NCBI GenBank assembly: GCA_020053915.1
Contig: JAGVMG010000060.1
Span: 1 to 59,455 of the forward strand
Direction of reading: 5' to 3'
DNA length: 59,455 nucleotides
Origin: Parachlamydiales bacterium
Lineage (GTDB): Bacteria; Chlamydiota; Chlamydiia; Chlamydiales; Rhabdochlamydiaceae
In this document: positions 17,437-26,301 of the stretch, in pieces
Position numbering within the stretch: the stretch's first letter is position 1
Layout: each line of letters opens with the position of its first letter
Notes under the pieces: model-generated
The model's database searches: none
Told to the model about the DNA's origin: nothing
The model's input: only the letters and a program-made list of their open reading frames with translations
Translations under genes and position numbers: made by a program

Positions 17437-17691
17437 TTAGCGACTTGAATCTGTCGGATTGAACTTCGTGGGAGCATCGGGTGTTTCAGCGATGATCTGC
17501 TCTTGGGGAACGGGAGAGAGTTCTTTAAGAACGAGCTCCCCTTCCTCTTCTTGACCTGTGGTCCATTCTGCGTCGGTGGTGTCGTTGAGCACCATGTTCT
17601 CGATATTGATTTCCTCATTCTCTTTTTGCTCGTTGCTGCATGACGTTAAAAAGAGAGGAAGCGCTGCTGCGACAAGGAGTTTAAATTTCAT
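17437..17691 (-). CDS. Small acidic lipoprotein, 84 aa
   Basis: A lipoprotein signal is plain: MKFKLLVAAALPLFLTSC, with lipobox LTSC and lipidated Cys18. The mature part is a short, acidic, presumably unstructured chain (NEQKENEEINIENM, then EEEGELVLKEL) and ends in Pro/Thr/Ser-rich residues. It converges on the collagen-like gene with 6 bases between stops. No family is recognised. Confidence 0.65.
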   Translation of the reverse strand: MKFKLLVAAALPLFLTSCSNEQKENEEINIENMVLNDTTDAEWTTGQEEEGELVLKELSPVPQEQIIAETPDAPTKFNPTDSSR

Positions 17692-17844
17692 AAGAATTTC
17701 CTGGGATTGAGTTGTGCACCTTATTGTAAAGGCATCTCTGTTTTTGGCAAGACTCGTTTTGATCAGTCCTCCTAAACTTTCACCTCAGAAACACCATTGG
17801 GAATTGCTGAGCTTTAATTTCTATCGAGGCAAAGTGACAACCCT

Positions 17845-18075
17845 TTATTTAGCATCAATTTTTTCTAAATATTGTTCTGCGATCTGGATATCACTCCCAT
17901 CTGGAAACTCGACTGTATAAATCCAATCTCCAACCTTACTTTGGAATTCTTTAGCACTCTCTTCTGCTGAAATCTTATAGAAACCTCATATAGATGCAAA
18001 TTCTCCTGGATGAAAGTTTGATGGCGCGTTTTTTGCGATCACTATTGGATCTCCCCAAGTAAATTTATTCTCCAT
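17845..18075 (-). pseudogene. Broken immunity-like gene, second copy
   Basis: From the ATG at 18073-18075 the frame reads MENKFTWGDPIVIAKNAP, FHPGEFASI, then TGA (17986-17988), then GFYKISAEESAKEF and DWIYTVEFPDGSDIQIAEQYLEK to TAA. It aligns throughout with the intact protein at 18381-18617 (ESVRVSKQAPEKYHPSEI and DWLYTVELLNGSSLQIPEKYL). The in-frame TGA stands exactly where the intact copy has Cys (FIC-G against SI*-G), a single-base change. It follows a second, frameshifted toxin tail, so this is a decayed duplicate of the toxin/immunity cassette. Confidence 0.7.
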
Positions 18076-18085
18076 ATAATTCCCC

Positions 18086-18350
18086 TTATTTTTTAACTGG
18101 AAGCCAAGGAGTCCCATCCGAATTAGTTACGCCAGGAGCGTGCGAATGTGGTTCCAAAGCTCGCGAATCACTATGCTTTGGCCCAAGAGGATGCCCTCCA
18201 TCTTTACGAATACCCGTAGGTTGCCCATCTGGAGTCTTTCCAGGTTGCATTTCTTGTATCCACTTGCCATCCTTGCGAGCTAGTAAGCCAGTTGGCTTGT
18301 GGAACTTTAATTGCATTCCCTGCCTTATCGACGACAACTACATCTTCGCA
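18086..18350 (-). pseudogene. Orphan toxin-tail copy with a frameshift
   Basis: A near-copy of the C-terminal 88 residues of the toxin at 18633-19163. Homology starts at EDVVVVDKAGNAIKVPQANW (parent: GDVVVVDEAGNAIKVPQGNW). It then shifts frame by one extra base at about 18275-18279 (TCGCAAGG where the parent has TCAAAGG) and continues as KDGKWIQEMQPGKTPDGQ, then GIRKDGGHP, and PHSHAPGVTNSDGTPWLPVKK. DNA identity is high, so duplication is recent. It has no RHS part. In contact-dependent and RHS toxin loci, such orphan tails are recombination donors for toxin switching; the frameshift suggests decay here. Confidence 0.65.
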
Positions 18351-18380
18351 TTAAATCTTTTTAATGAAAATGCCATGAGG

Positions 18381-18617
18381 TCAGTCGTCATCTTTACTCA
18401 AATATTTTTCTGGAATTTGTAGAGAAGAACCATTAAGTAGTTCTACAGTATATAACCAATCGCTTCCAATACAATCATAAGCAAGAGCAGCTTCTTCTGA
18501 ATCTATGTCAATCATCCCACAAATAAATCCAATCTCAGAAGGATGATATTTCTCGGGCGCTTGTTTTGAGACCCTTACAGATTCTCCGTAATCAAATTTA
18601 CTTTTTTTATCTTCCAT
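18381..18617 (-). CDS. Putative immunity protein of the RHS-type toxin
   Basis: 78 aa, acidic and soluble, with the core DWLYTVELLNGSSLQIPEKYL. The gene lies 15 bp downstream of the toxin tail, the usual place for the immunity gene of a polymorphic toxin, and its only relative here is the broken copy after the second toxin tail. This genomic pairing, seen twice, is the main evidence for an immunity role; I do not recognise a named immunity family. If correct, it would bind and neutralise the toxin tail in the cytoplasm. Confidence 0.55.
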   Translation of the reverse strand: MEDKKSKFDYGESVRVSKQAPEKYHPSEIGFICGMIDIDSEEAALAYDCIGSDWLYTVELLNGSSLQIPEKYLSKDDD

Positions 18618-18632
18618 TTACGTACCTCCGTG

Positions 18633-19163
18633 CTATTTTTTTATAGGTAACCAATCGGTGCCATCCAGATTGGTAATACCTGGCACATGAGCATGTGGCT
18701 CATTTGCCCTTGAATCAGTATGTTTAGGAGGTGGATGTCCCCCTCCATCCTTGCGCTGACCTGTGGGTTCTCCTTTAGGACCTATTCCCGGTTTCATTTC
18801 TTGTATCCACGTTCCATCCTTTGAGCCAGTAAGCCAGTTGCCTTGTGGAACTTTAATTGCATTCCCTGCCTCATCTACAACAACTACATCTCCACTAACA
18901 GCTCCACCAAAAGGATTAGTATTATATTTCTTCCTTTCCTTTTCTTCACACTCTGTATCAAACCGCATCGAATGTTCTGCGTAGTCATCTTCAGCAGAAT
19001 AGTTATCCGTTTTTTCATTTAAGGCTTGTACAGCCTTATACCTTCCATAAGCTAGCGCTCCAGTTACAGCTCCGGCAATCGCATAACCAGCATATGCTGA
19101 TAAAGATGGAATAGCTAATTCCGCTCCCCAAATTAGAAGAGGGATCGCAAATTGAATAAACAA
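18633..19163 (-). CDS. RHS-type polymorphic toxin C-terminus, detached from its core
   Basis: 176 aa. Residues 1-45 are a hydrophobic, Ala/Gly-rich double helix (LLIWGAELAIPSLSAYAGYA, then IAGAVTGALAYGRY), typical of the pre-toxin region of RHS proteins. A linker rich in Glu and Lys follows, and the tail (about 95-176) carries GEPTGQRKDGGGHPPPKHTDSRANEPHAH. This His/Asp-rich block looks like a metal-binding nuclease-type toxin centre, but I cannot name the family. In this frame the coding continues upstream only to a point where the RHS N-terminal fragment runs in another frame, so the intact gene has lost its YD-repeat shell. A TTG start is possible; expression is uncertain. Confidence 0.6.
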   Translation of the reverse strand: MFIQFAIPLLIWGAELAIPSLSAYAGYAIAGAVTGALAYGRYKAVQALNEKTDNYSAEDDYAEHSMRFDTECEEKERKKYNTNPFGGAVSGDVVVVDEAGNAIKVPQGNWLTGSKDGTWIQEMKPGIGPKGEPTGQRKDGGGHPPPKHTDSRANEPHAHVPGITNLDGTDWLPIKK

Positions 19164-19908
19164 ATCGCTCCTTTGGGTCTAAGCTTTCCACATAATTGGG
19201 TTGCCCTCTATCAGTGTAATGATACTTAAGCACTTTTCCATTTGGGAGAATCTCTTTTTCAAGGAGGTATAGCAAGGCGGTTTCAGATGTCCAGCCTTTT
19301 TTATAATAAAAACGCACTGTTCCGTCTGTTGCATACACGGTAATTTTGTTGCCGTTGTCCTCATAGAAAACACGTGTATTTCTAGGATCATATTTGCCGC
19401 TAGGTGTATCACCAAATGCGTTGCTTAATCCATAGGAGGAAGAAGCGAGGGTAGCTACAGAATAATTAGGACCAGAAAAGCGAAAGTCGAGCGACATTCC
19501 GTTAGGGTCTGTAAGTAGGACCTCCTTTAAACAAGGGGTATACTGGAGTTTCAGGTGTGGGTAAAATTGCCATCCCTTGTAGTGATGATCAAGATGCTCA
19601 TAAAGAGAGTATTTATCCCATTCTTTTTGGTTGTGCTTCTTTTTAATAAAAGAACAGGGCATGTAAGGTGGAATATATGTCCGGCTTAGAATAATACGTT
19701 GAGCACCGTTGACAACCAAATCGGTTTGTCTTAGCACGGGCAGCCCGCTTAAGGGACTGATCAAACCACCCACAAGATAACTCGGTTCACTGCTAAGAGA
19801 TGCAACCTGCTCAGGGGTAGAAAGGAAAAATTCCTCTTTTGCTTCTTCGTCTGAAAAAGCATAGGTTGCTAAAAAGCAACAGGCCAAAGCGATCAAATAG
19901 CGCATCAT
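19036..19908 (-). pseudogene. RHS protein N-terminal fragment (core deleted)
   Basis: The frame begins with a signal peptide (MMRYLIALACCFLATYAFS) and continues with the usual start of chlamydial RHS/YD-repeat proteins: YLVGGLISPLSGLPVLRQTD, VNGAQRIILSRTYIPPYMP, LLTDPNGMSLDFRFSG, and ILPNGKVLKYHYTDRGQPNY then VESLDPKER. After about position 19185 the sequence jumps to the pre-toxin region in a different frame, so the last 40 residues (YSICDPSSN onward) are missense. The whole YD-repeat shell, normally a thousand residues or more, is missing. Together with the toxin tail this marks an internal deletion of one RHS gene. Confidence 0.7.
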
Positions 19909-20119
19909 CCTAACCTTCTTAATCTCGTAAGGAGATTTCTTACAATCTGAAGGTGCGCAGGATACTCAAAATAACCTTTCTTAAAGAAGAAAAACTTAGA
20001 TACTCATCTGATGTGCTCCATATCCAGAATTCTGGGACACAGAATATTTCTTTGTTGTTGGCACGGTTTTGGCATATATATTCAGGGGCCAGCAAATATA
20101 ACTTTAGGATTTAAGTAAT

Positions 20120-20302
20120 ATGACTAACGAAGAGCTATTAAAAAAGGTCTCAGAGCTAGAATCGATGAACGACCAACTGCTTGCAGAACTGCGCTATTTG
20201 GATCAGTTGCTGAGGGAAGTTGGCTTCGAAGAAGGACTTAAGACACTCAAGTTCGCAGCCCAGGAGCTGATCGATGAAGATCGAGGTCGAGAGCAGGCTT
20301 AA
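20120..20302 (+). CDS. Small coiled-coil protein, 60 aa
   Basis: A short highly charged helical protein (MTNEELLKKVSELESMNDQL, then LAELRYLDQLLREVG) with clear Leu heptads over residues 5-35. A possible sigma66-type promoter (TTGTTG at 20055, 16-base spacer, TATATT at 20077) lies upstream. Its end overlaps the stop of the convergent SNF2 gene by 4 bases. No family is recognised, but the coiled-coil composition and upstream promoter make it a likely real gene. Confidence 0.6.
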   Translation: MTNEELLKKVSELESMNDQLLAELRYLDQLLREVGFEEGLKTLKFAAQELIDEDRGREQA

Positions 20303-22947
20303 GAGAGAAGAGAACGCAGATCGTCCATGGTCAACTGAGAGAGGTTCTGCTCGCCTTCTAGAATTCCATCTGCAAGAGCACGCTTGTGCTCTTTTAAACG
20401 CATCAGTTTTTCTTCGATACTATAGGCCGTGATGTAGCGACGGGCGATCACAGCGCCTTGACGTCCAAAGCGATGCGCTCGATCGATCGCTTGGGCTTCA
20501 GCGGCCTCATTCCACCAAGGATCATATAGAAAGACGTAGTCTGCTGCGGTGAGGTTAAGTCCGACGCCGCCGGCTTTTAAACTAATCAAAAAAACTTGCA
20601 TGTCAGGATCTTCCTGGAATTTACGGACGGGCTGCTCTCTGTCTTTCGTAGAGCCATCGAGATAGACGTAAGAAATGTTGCGCTCTTGCAATTCCTTTTC
20701 GATGAGATGGAGCATTTGGGTGAATTGGCTATAGATGAGTACTTTTCGCTTTTCGGCGATCGCTTCTTCAAGGTCAGAAAGAAGCCGCTCGAGCTTTGCA
20801 CTTGTAGCCGTAGTTTCTCCATCGACAAGGCGCGGGTCTGCGCAGAGTTGACGTAGACGGAGAATCGCTTCGAGGATCTCCATCCGGTTGGGGGTGGCTC
20901 CTTCGAGTTCGATTTTTTTGAGCAGTCCCATGCTGTGGCTTCGGACCCACTCTTCATAAAGAGTGCGCTGCTGTTCTTGCATTTCAATCCAAACCACTTG
21001 GGTGATTTTTTCCGGAAGCTGCTCTGCCACCTGTTCTTTGCGTCGGCGGAGGAGAAACGGGCGGACCTTGGATCGCGTTTGCTGAAGATAGCGGGGATCG
21101 GAAGCTGCTGCCGCCATTTTCGCAGTAAATTCTTTCCGCTCGCCAAGAAGATCGGGCATGAGGAAGTGAAAAAGAGACCAGAGATCCTCCCACCTGTTTT
21201 CAATCGGGGTCCCTGTTGCGACAAGGCGCATCTGGGACTTAAGAGAAAAAAGAGCTTGAGCGATCTGGCTGTCGGGATTTTTCATGTTTTGCCCTTCATC
21301 TAAGACAACAATCTCGAAATCAAGACTTTGAAACAGGGCATCATCTTGACGCAAAAGAGCATACGAGGTCAGGATAAGCTTCTGGCTTTGGAGAAAGGCT
21401 GCGTCTTTGCTCCTTTCTTTTCCCGTATGGAGATAGGGTATCAGTGAGGGTAGGAACTTCTCAACTTCTCGCTGCCAATTAAAAAGAAGCGAAGTGGGCA
21501 TGACCACAAGGGCAGGTTTTTCCAGGGGAAGGCGGGAAAAAAATGCCAGAACCTGGACAGTTTTACCCAGTCCCATTTCATCTGCGAGAAGCCCGCCGAA
21601 CCCCCAAGAGGCAAGAAAATGGAGCCAATCAACCCCCTGTTGTTGATAGGGAATGAGAGTTCCTTGAAACTCGGGAGATGGGAGCGTTTCTGTTATGGAA
21701 AGATCCCCCTGAAGTTTTTTTGTCCAGTCGACGAGCGTGGGGTGAGCGGTGGCTCCCTTTTGCATGAGAGAAGAAAGGAGGCCGACTTGATTTTTTTTGA
21801 AGGCAATGCCCTGCGCAACAATTTCTTGTCCAGCTAGCTCTCCCCACTCTTGTTCCACTTGGGTGCGGTCGATGAGAGCTACCGTCGAGGGATCGAGTTT
21901 AAGAAATTGCTCCCTGCGGTTAAAAGCGCCCATGAGATCGGTTAAATCCGCTTCGTGCTCTTCGTAGCGCACCTTGCCGCGGACAAGAAGGGTTTCTTGA
22001 TGCATGTCAATATGGACAGCAGAGCCTTTTTGACGCACGACATTGCGCCCAAGATGATCCACAATCTTCCAGCCAATTTCTAAGAGAAAGGTCAAGCTTT
22101 TTGCGACCTTATCCAAAGGGCAGTAATAGTGGGTCATGTCCACAATTTTAGAAATGAAATCGGTTTCGAGAAAGTCTTTTTCCCAAGATTTTTCTGCATG
22201 TTTGTTGCGCCAAGCATTGGGTTTTGGATCGTGCAAACAGATTTTGCCAAGAGAGCTGTAATCGAACCAAAGATCGGCAAAAGCGCCGCTGCGGTCACTG
22301 AGCACCAAAAAGGGAAGCGGCTCTGCTTGAACTTCTGCAACGGTCGGAGGAGGAGAGAGCCATTTAAGAGGAGGAACAAACGCTTTCTCTTCGTCTTCAT
22401 AATCAGAGATGAAATCGCGATAAGCTTTTTTGTCGAGCCGTGTGGGGTTAGGATACACAAGTGCGTACCACTTCCAGTCGATCTCCCCTGAAAATCTTTG
22501 GACAACGCCGTTTTTGATCACCCAGGGAGGATCAGAGGGCATGAGAAGTTCTGCTTCAGAAAGAGGTCCTTGCTTGTCACCTGCGTTCCAAAAACCTGCG
22601 ATCTGCCACTCCTCTTCAGACATTTGGGAAGCTTCGCACGTGAGAGTAAGCGATGAAAAAGGATCGAACAGAACCCGCTGTCCGTTCCAAAATAATTTAC
22701 GCGTTAGGCTGAGCTTTTTGAGGATTTCCCATGATCGATCGAGAGAAATATGCACATGGGAGAAGATGTGGGTTGCAGGGAATTTCTGCACCTTTTGAAA
22801 ACGTAGCTCTTCTTTAATTAACGCCTGTAAAGTTTCGTTGGAGGACGCCAAAGCTTGGGTCAAGGGAACAGATCCTTCGATCCGGATTCTTAAAAAGGTT
22901 TTACCCCGCTCTACGGCAACTTCAATATGAGTGTTGAATTCTGTCAT
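20299..22947 (-). CDS. SNF2-family DNA helicase/ATPase
   Basis: 882 aa from the ATG at 22947; a TTG ten codons earlier overlaps the divergent gene's start. Motif I is LLADEMGLGKTVQVLAF (456-463), motif II is VLDEGQN (DEGQ instead of DEAH, a known SNF2 variant), then VATGTPIENRWEDLWSL (motif III), VLIYSQFTQMLHLIE (IV), ISLKAGGVGLNL (V) and DRAHRFGRQG (VI). The N-terminal 440 residues form the bacterial SNF2-associated extension. Such enzymes translocate on duplex DNA and remodel protein-DNA complexes. Chlamydiae keep one or two of them. It is divergent from the gene at 22969, with overlapping promoters. Confidence 0.92.
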   Translation of the reverse strand: MTEFNTHIEVAVERGKTFLRIRIEGSVPLTQALASSNETLQALIKEELRFQKVQKFPATHIFSHVHISLDRSWEILKKLSLTRKLFWNGQRVLFDPFSSLTLTCEASQMSEEEWQIAGFWNAGDKQGPLSEAELLMPSDPPWVIKNGVVQRFSGEIDWKWYALVYPNPTRLDKKAYRDFISDYEDEEKAFVPPLKWLSPPPTVAEVQAEPLPFLVLSDRSGAFADLWFDYSSLGKICLHDPKPNAWRNKHAEKSWEKDFLETDFISKIVDMTHYYCPLDKVAKSLTFLLEIGWKIVDHLGRNVVRQKGSAVHIDMHQETLLVRGKVRYEEHEADLTDLMGAFNRREQFLKLDPSTVALIDRTQVEQEWGELAGQEIVAQGIAFKKNQVGLLSSLMQKGATAHPTLVDWTKKLQGDLSITETLPSPEFQGTLIPYQQQGVDWLHFLASWGFGGLLADEMGLGKTVQVLAFFSRLPLEKPALVVMPTSLLFNWQREVEKFLPSLIPYLHTGKERSKDAAFLQSQKLILTSYALLRQDDALFQSLDFEIVVLDEGQNMKNPDSQIAQALFSLKSQMRLVATGTPIENRWEDLWSLFHFLMPDLLGERKEFTAKMAAAASDPRYLQQTRSKVRPFLLRRRKEQVAEQLPEKITQVVWIEMQEQQRTLYEEWVRSHSMGLLKKIELEGATPNRMEILEAILRLRQLCADPRLVDGETTATSAKLERLLSDLEEAIAEKRKVLIYSQFTQMLHLIEKELQERNISYVYLDGSTKDREQPVRKFQEDPDMQVFLISLKAGGVGLNLTAADYVFLYDPWWNEAAEAQAIDRAHRFGRQGAVIARRYITAYSIEEKLMRLKEHKRALADGILEGEQNLSQLTMDDLRSLLS

Positions 22948-22968
22948 GATTCCTGTATCATAGAGGGA

Positions 22969-23787
22969 ATGAATCAAAAATTAAAGATTTGGAACTCCCA
23001 ATCCACATGGGATGCCGCGGAAAAAGCTTGGGATGAGGGAGCCAAAACCTGCTCTCAAACACATCCGCTTAAAACTCTATCTCGCCTTCCCGACATGCCG
23101 GGGATCACAAAAGATACCGCACGCGGGCTAAAATGGAAAAGTCTCAAATATCTCGTTAGCCATGATCACAACCGGGTCTTACCGCGCTATTTTTTCAAAC
23201 GCCCAGTTAAATACGCTTGGAATTTTTTGCGGTCAGTCTTTCGCAAAAAATCTTTTACCCGCGATGGAGATTTCTTTTTCTACGGGTGTCAAGATCTCTT
23301 AGCGTTCGAAACTCTGCTCCAAGATCCTAAAGCACTTCTTGTCGTCGGTTTTTCCTATTGCCACAAGCCATTTGAATGCCCCTCTGGCAGATTCACGGAT
23401 CAGTGCATGCATAACGCGGATAATCCCGTTTGCCGGCAGTGCTTCATCGGTAAAGCCGTTCACGCGCTTCCCGATAAAAACGTCATCCCTCTCTTTATTC
23501 CGACGATCCACTACATCGGGGAGAAAATCTTTGAAATCGTGGACTTGCATCCCGAAAACAAAGTCTTATTTCTCATTACTGCATGCGAGCTCACCCTCGA
23601 AATGTTCGGCGACTGGGGCAACATGGTTGACATCCAAGGGATCGGCGTTCGCCTTGACGGTAGAGTCTGCAACACCATGAAAGCCTTTGAGCTCTCCGAG
23701 GAAGGGATTAAACCGGGACTGACCGTCGTTTTAGAACCCACGCAGCAGCGAATCCTCGATCTGATCAAGAACCTGAGGAAGGCTTGA
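22969..23787 (+). CDS. Cys-rich cytosolic protein, DUF116-like
   Basis: 272 aa from the ATG at 22969, preceded by GAGGGA. A cysteine cluster near the middle, CHKPFECPSGRFTDQCMHN then NPVCRQCFIGKA, looks like a metal- or Fe-S-binding site and recalls the DUF116 family, which has a similar C-PF-C...C...CR-C arrangement. The later region IPTIHYIGEKIF and FLITACELTLEMFGDWG fits a small alpha/beta fold. Function is unknown. Its 3' end overlaps the stop of convergent trhO by 23 bases. Confidence 0.6.
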   Translation: MNQKLKIWNSQSTWDAAEKAWDEGAKTCSQTHPLKTLSRLPDMPGITKDTARGLKWKSLKYLVSHDHNRVLPRYFFKRPVKYAWNFLRSVFRKKSFTRDGDFFFYGCQDLLAFETLLQDPKALLVVGFSYCHKPFECPSGRFTDQCMHNADNPVCRQCFIGKAVHALPDKNVIPLFIPTIHYIGEKIFEIVDLHPENKVLFLITACELTLEMFGDWGNMVDIQGIGVRLDGRVCNTMKAFELSEEGIKPGLTVVLEPTQQRILDLIKNLRKA

Positions 23788-24733
23788 CGCAACACGAGAC
23801 ACCCACATTTCCATATTCATGAGCTCTACGAAATGGTTTCGGACGCTCTGCGCTCTCATACGGACGCACACGCGGCTGCGTCTGGCAGTGATCAGAACAA
23901 CACCCTTTTAATTTTTCAGCGCAGGCAGGACAGCTTAAAAACAGTTCGTTGCAATCCATGTTCGCGCAGTTGTAATACACATCTGACTTCTCTTCGCAAT
24001 GGATGCACGTGCTAATGATTTCAGCATCTTCATCGCTGATGGGAACTGCCATGCGATCATCGAACACGAATAATTTACCCCGCCAGAGATCTTGGCCTTC
24101 TTGCAGGCCATAGTTGATCACGCCCCCATCGAGTTGAAAGACGATTTGAAAGCCTTCTTTCTTCAAGAGTGCGGAATACAGCTCGCAGCGAATGCCTCCC
24201 GTGCAATACATCATCACCTTCGTCTCTTTCGGATCGCGACTTTCTTTAAATTTACGCGCAAACTCAGGAAACTCGCGAAACATTTCTAAGTCGGGAAGCT
24301 CAGCACCTTCAAAATGCCCCACTTTCCATTCGTAGTCGTTGCGCACATCGAGAACCACAGTATTCTCATCGCGTGTTTCCAGCATCTCTTTCCAAAGAGA
24401 TGGGGCCACATGCTCCCCCGTTAAGGAAATATCCACAGGTTCATCCATCGCCACGATCTGCTCTTTGCATTTGACCGTTTGACGGGGAAAGACATGCTCG
24501 GGGTACGAGTGAAACTTAAAGACCACTTTTTCAAAGCGCGGATCACTTTTCAGCCACTGGATGTATTTTTCGCCATCTTCTGGAGATGCGCTCATTTGAC
24601 CGTTAATCCCTTCTCCAGAAATGTAAACGCGGCATTTAATATCGAGATCTTTAATAAAATTTTTATGCTTATACATCTCGGCTAAAGGATCGGCAATCGG
24701 CGTAAACAGATAATAGGCTAAAATATGGATCAT
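23765..24733 (-). CDS. trhO: tRNA uridine(34) hydroxylase TrhO (rhodanese family)
   Basis: 322 aa from the ATG at 24733, where the family N-terminus MIHILAYYLFTPI begins; an earlier in-frame start adds 42 unrelated residues. Landmarks are RVYISGEGINGQMSASPED, VLDVRNDYEWKVGHFEGA (rhodanese), and the catalytic loop YCTGGIRCE (Cys177). The C-terminus holds a Cys-rich zinc-type region (CIHC, CANMDC, CPAC, CC). TrhO performs oxygen-dependent hydroxylation of uridine 34 in several tRNAs, the first step to mo5U/cmo5U. The C. trachomatis homologue was long annotated as a UPF0176 rhodanese protein. Confidence 0.93.
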   Translation of the reverse strand: MIHILAYYLFTPIADPLAEMYKHKNFIKDLDIKCRVYISGEGINGQMSASPEDGEKYIQWLKSDPRFEKVVFKFHSYPEHVFPRQTVKCKEQIVAMDEPVDISLTGEHVAPSLWKEMLETRDENTVVLDVRNDYEWKVGHFEGAELPDLEMFREFPEFARKFKESRDPKETKVMMYCTGGIRCELYSALLKKEGFQIVFQLDGGVINYGLQEGQDLWRGKLFVFDDRMAVPISDEDAEIISTCIHCEEKSDVYYNCANMDCNELFLSCPACAEKLKGCCSDHCQTQPRVRPYESAERPKPFRRAHEYGNVGVSCCVKPSSGS

Positions 24734-24842
24734 GGGGGTTTCCTCTCTACTGAAGGAAAGAATGTACTGGAAAAAGGCAAAAAAATCCAGAGTATACCGA
24801 AACAACCTCAAGAATCTGTTTCGGTATACAATTTGCCCTTTT

Positions 24843-25352
24843 TTATAGGAGGCCACCATAGATTAAAAAGAGGCTTTGGAGCAAACAAATAATCCCTAGC
24901 AGCAACAGAACGACATCAAAAACAATAAGGGTTTTATCAACTTTTTTGTGAAGAATTTTATAGAGAAGCACTCCAAATCCCAACAAGCCGCAAAATGCAA
25001 GCGTGAGCTCAAGCGCGATCCAAAATGGGACATGCAAACCTGGAGCAAGACCTGGGAACAAAAGCCCTTGCAACAAGAAAGCAACCCCAAAAGCAAATAA
25101 GGTGGCTGAGAATGAAAGCAAACTCCGATCGGGCTTTTTATATAGACCTTTATATAAAAGAACCCCACACCCCAAAAATCCATTAAACGAAAACACGAAT
25201 TCGAGAGGCACTCTGAAAGGATATTTTGCGGAAAATATACTTATTGCAATGAGGATCGAGTAAAACAAACGCTCATTTTTTTCCTTTATACACTTATATA
25301 GTCCCCACGCTAAGCTCAATAAAATTAGTACAAAAAGCACCAGATTGTTCAT
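24843..25352 (-). CDS. Integral membrane protein, 169 aa
   Basis: About five hydrophobic helices. The sequence shows an internal repeat: FGFLGCGVLLYKGLYKKPDRSLL-like text near residue 55 recurs as LLGFGVLLYKILHKKVDKTLI near residue 125, each preceded by a hydrophobic helix (FVFSFNG and LELTLAFCG). It therefore arose by duplication of a two-helix unit. No family is recognised. Its start overlaps the stop of the upstream Sel1 gene by 4 bases, so the two were an operon. Confidence 0.6.
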   Translation of the reverse strand: MNNLVLFVLILLSLAWGLYKCIKEKNERLFYSILIAISIFSAKYPFRVPLEFVFSFNGFLGCGVLLYKGLYKKPDRSLLSFSATLFAFGVAFLLQGLLFPGLAPGLHVPFWIALELTLAFCGLLGFGVLLYKILHKKVDKTLIVFDVVLLLLGIICLLQSLFLIYGGLL

Positions 25353-26301
25353 CTTTCTCTCCCACTTCCGTGAAGTTCTCGACTTTTCTCAAGAGATCTC
25401 TCAAGGTCTAACAGACCTCTTACTTCCGCTTGGATATCTATTGATTCATGATACTTTTCTGCAAATTCTTTAAAACTCTCGACAGCCTGATAGGCAGCGA
25501 AAATTGCCAAAGGAGGCAAATCTATAGTTAATCCAGCCGCAGCTGCCTCGCCAATCGCACAACACAGCTCATAAAACGCCTGCTTTTGCAGCCCATTAGA
25601 AGCCTTCTCTAATGCCTCAATTTTGTTACGCACCGAGTCGAGTTTTTTTTGTTCAACTTCAACCTTCAACTCAGCTAACTTACCGACAAATTCTTCATAC
25701 TCTCTTTTTTGCCGCTCGTAATCAGACTTAAGTATGCCAATATTACCTTCATGTGTGCCTGGACCATAAATAAGGTCATTCGCATCCTGCGGATCAGGAC
25801 GATCTGAAATCAGAAGAAACACCGGAGTTTCATTTACCCGCCAGTTCACTGCAGCTTCCTTCTCTGCTCGCCAGTTTACAGCAACATAAAGAGCTTCTAA
25901 CAATTCATTCTGGGTTAAATTTTCCGCCAGTTGGCTCCTTAAAACTTCGAATTCATGCCAATATGCTTCTGAAACAAATGATCCAAGTAAAACCAAGGCC
26001 ATTCCAAGAACCTTATCTTGCGGAACAGCTGTTCCTGTAAAGCATAATACACCAAGCCTCTTTTGAGCTCGCGGGTTCCCTTGCTTTGCTGATAACCAAA
26101 CCATCCAGCAGCTTCTTCGATATTTTGGGGCACCCCATATCCAAGCTCAAGTAAAATACCCATTATAAACTGACAATTCCCATCTCCCTCTTCTGCAGCA
26201 GTTCGGACACCAACAATACTAACCTCGTTCAATAACGCAGAGTCCTCACAAGCCTTCAAGAACCCAGGAAAAATAAGAACCAAAATAAACAGATACTTCA
26301 T
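25349..26301 (-). pseudogene. Sel1-repeat secreted protein, frameshifted
   Basis: The first frame (26301 back to about 26095) encodes a signal peptide (MKYLFILVLIFPGFLKAC) and the start of a Sel1 repeat (GNCQFIMGILLELGYGVPQN, then IEEAAGW). The second frame carries on at WLSAKQGNPRAQKRLGVLCF TG in the Sel1 pattern (A-W/KW-x-x-x-A-A-x-Q-G-N-x-x-A-Q), so one base has been gained or lost at about 26090-26100. The rest (residues about 120-310 of the rebuilt protein) holds a short tandem duplication (AVNWRAEKEA then AVNWRVNE) and a coiled coil. Either a real frameshift or a sequencing error. Confidence 0.65.

Noticed and set aside
20586-21224. Frames of 200 aa inside the SNF2 gene
   Set aside because: Out of frame within an intact helicase; they contain no domain.
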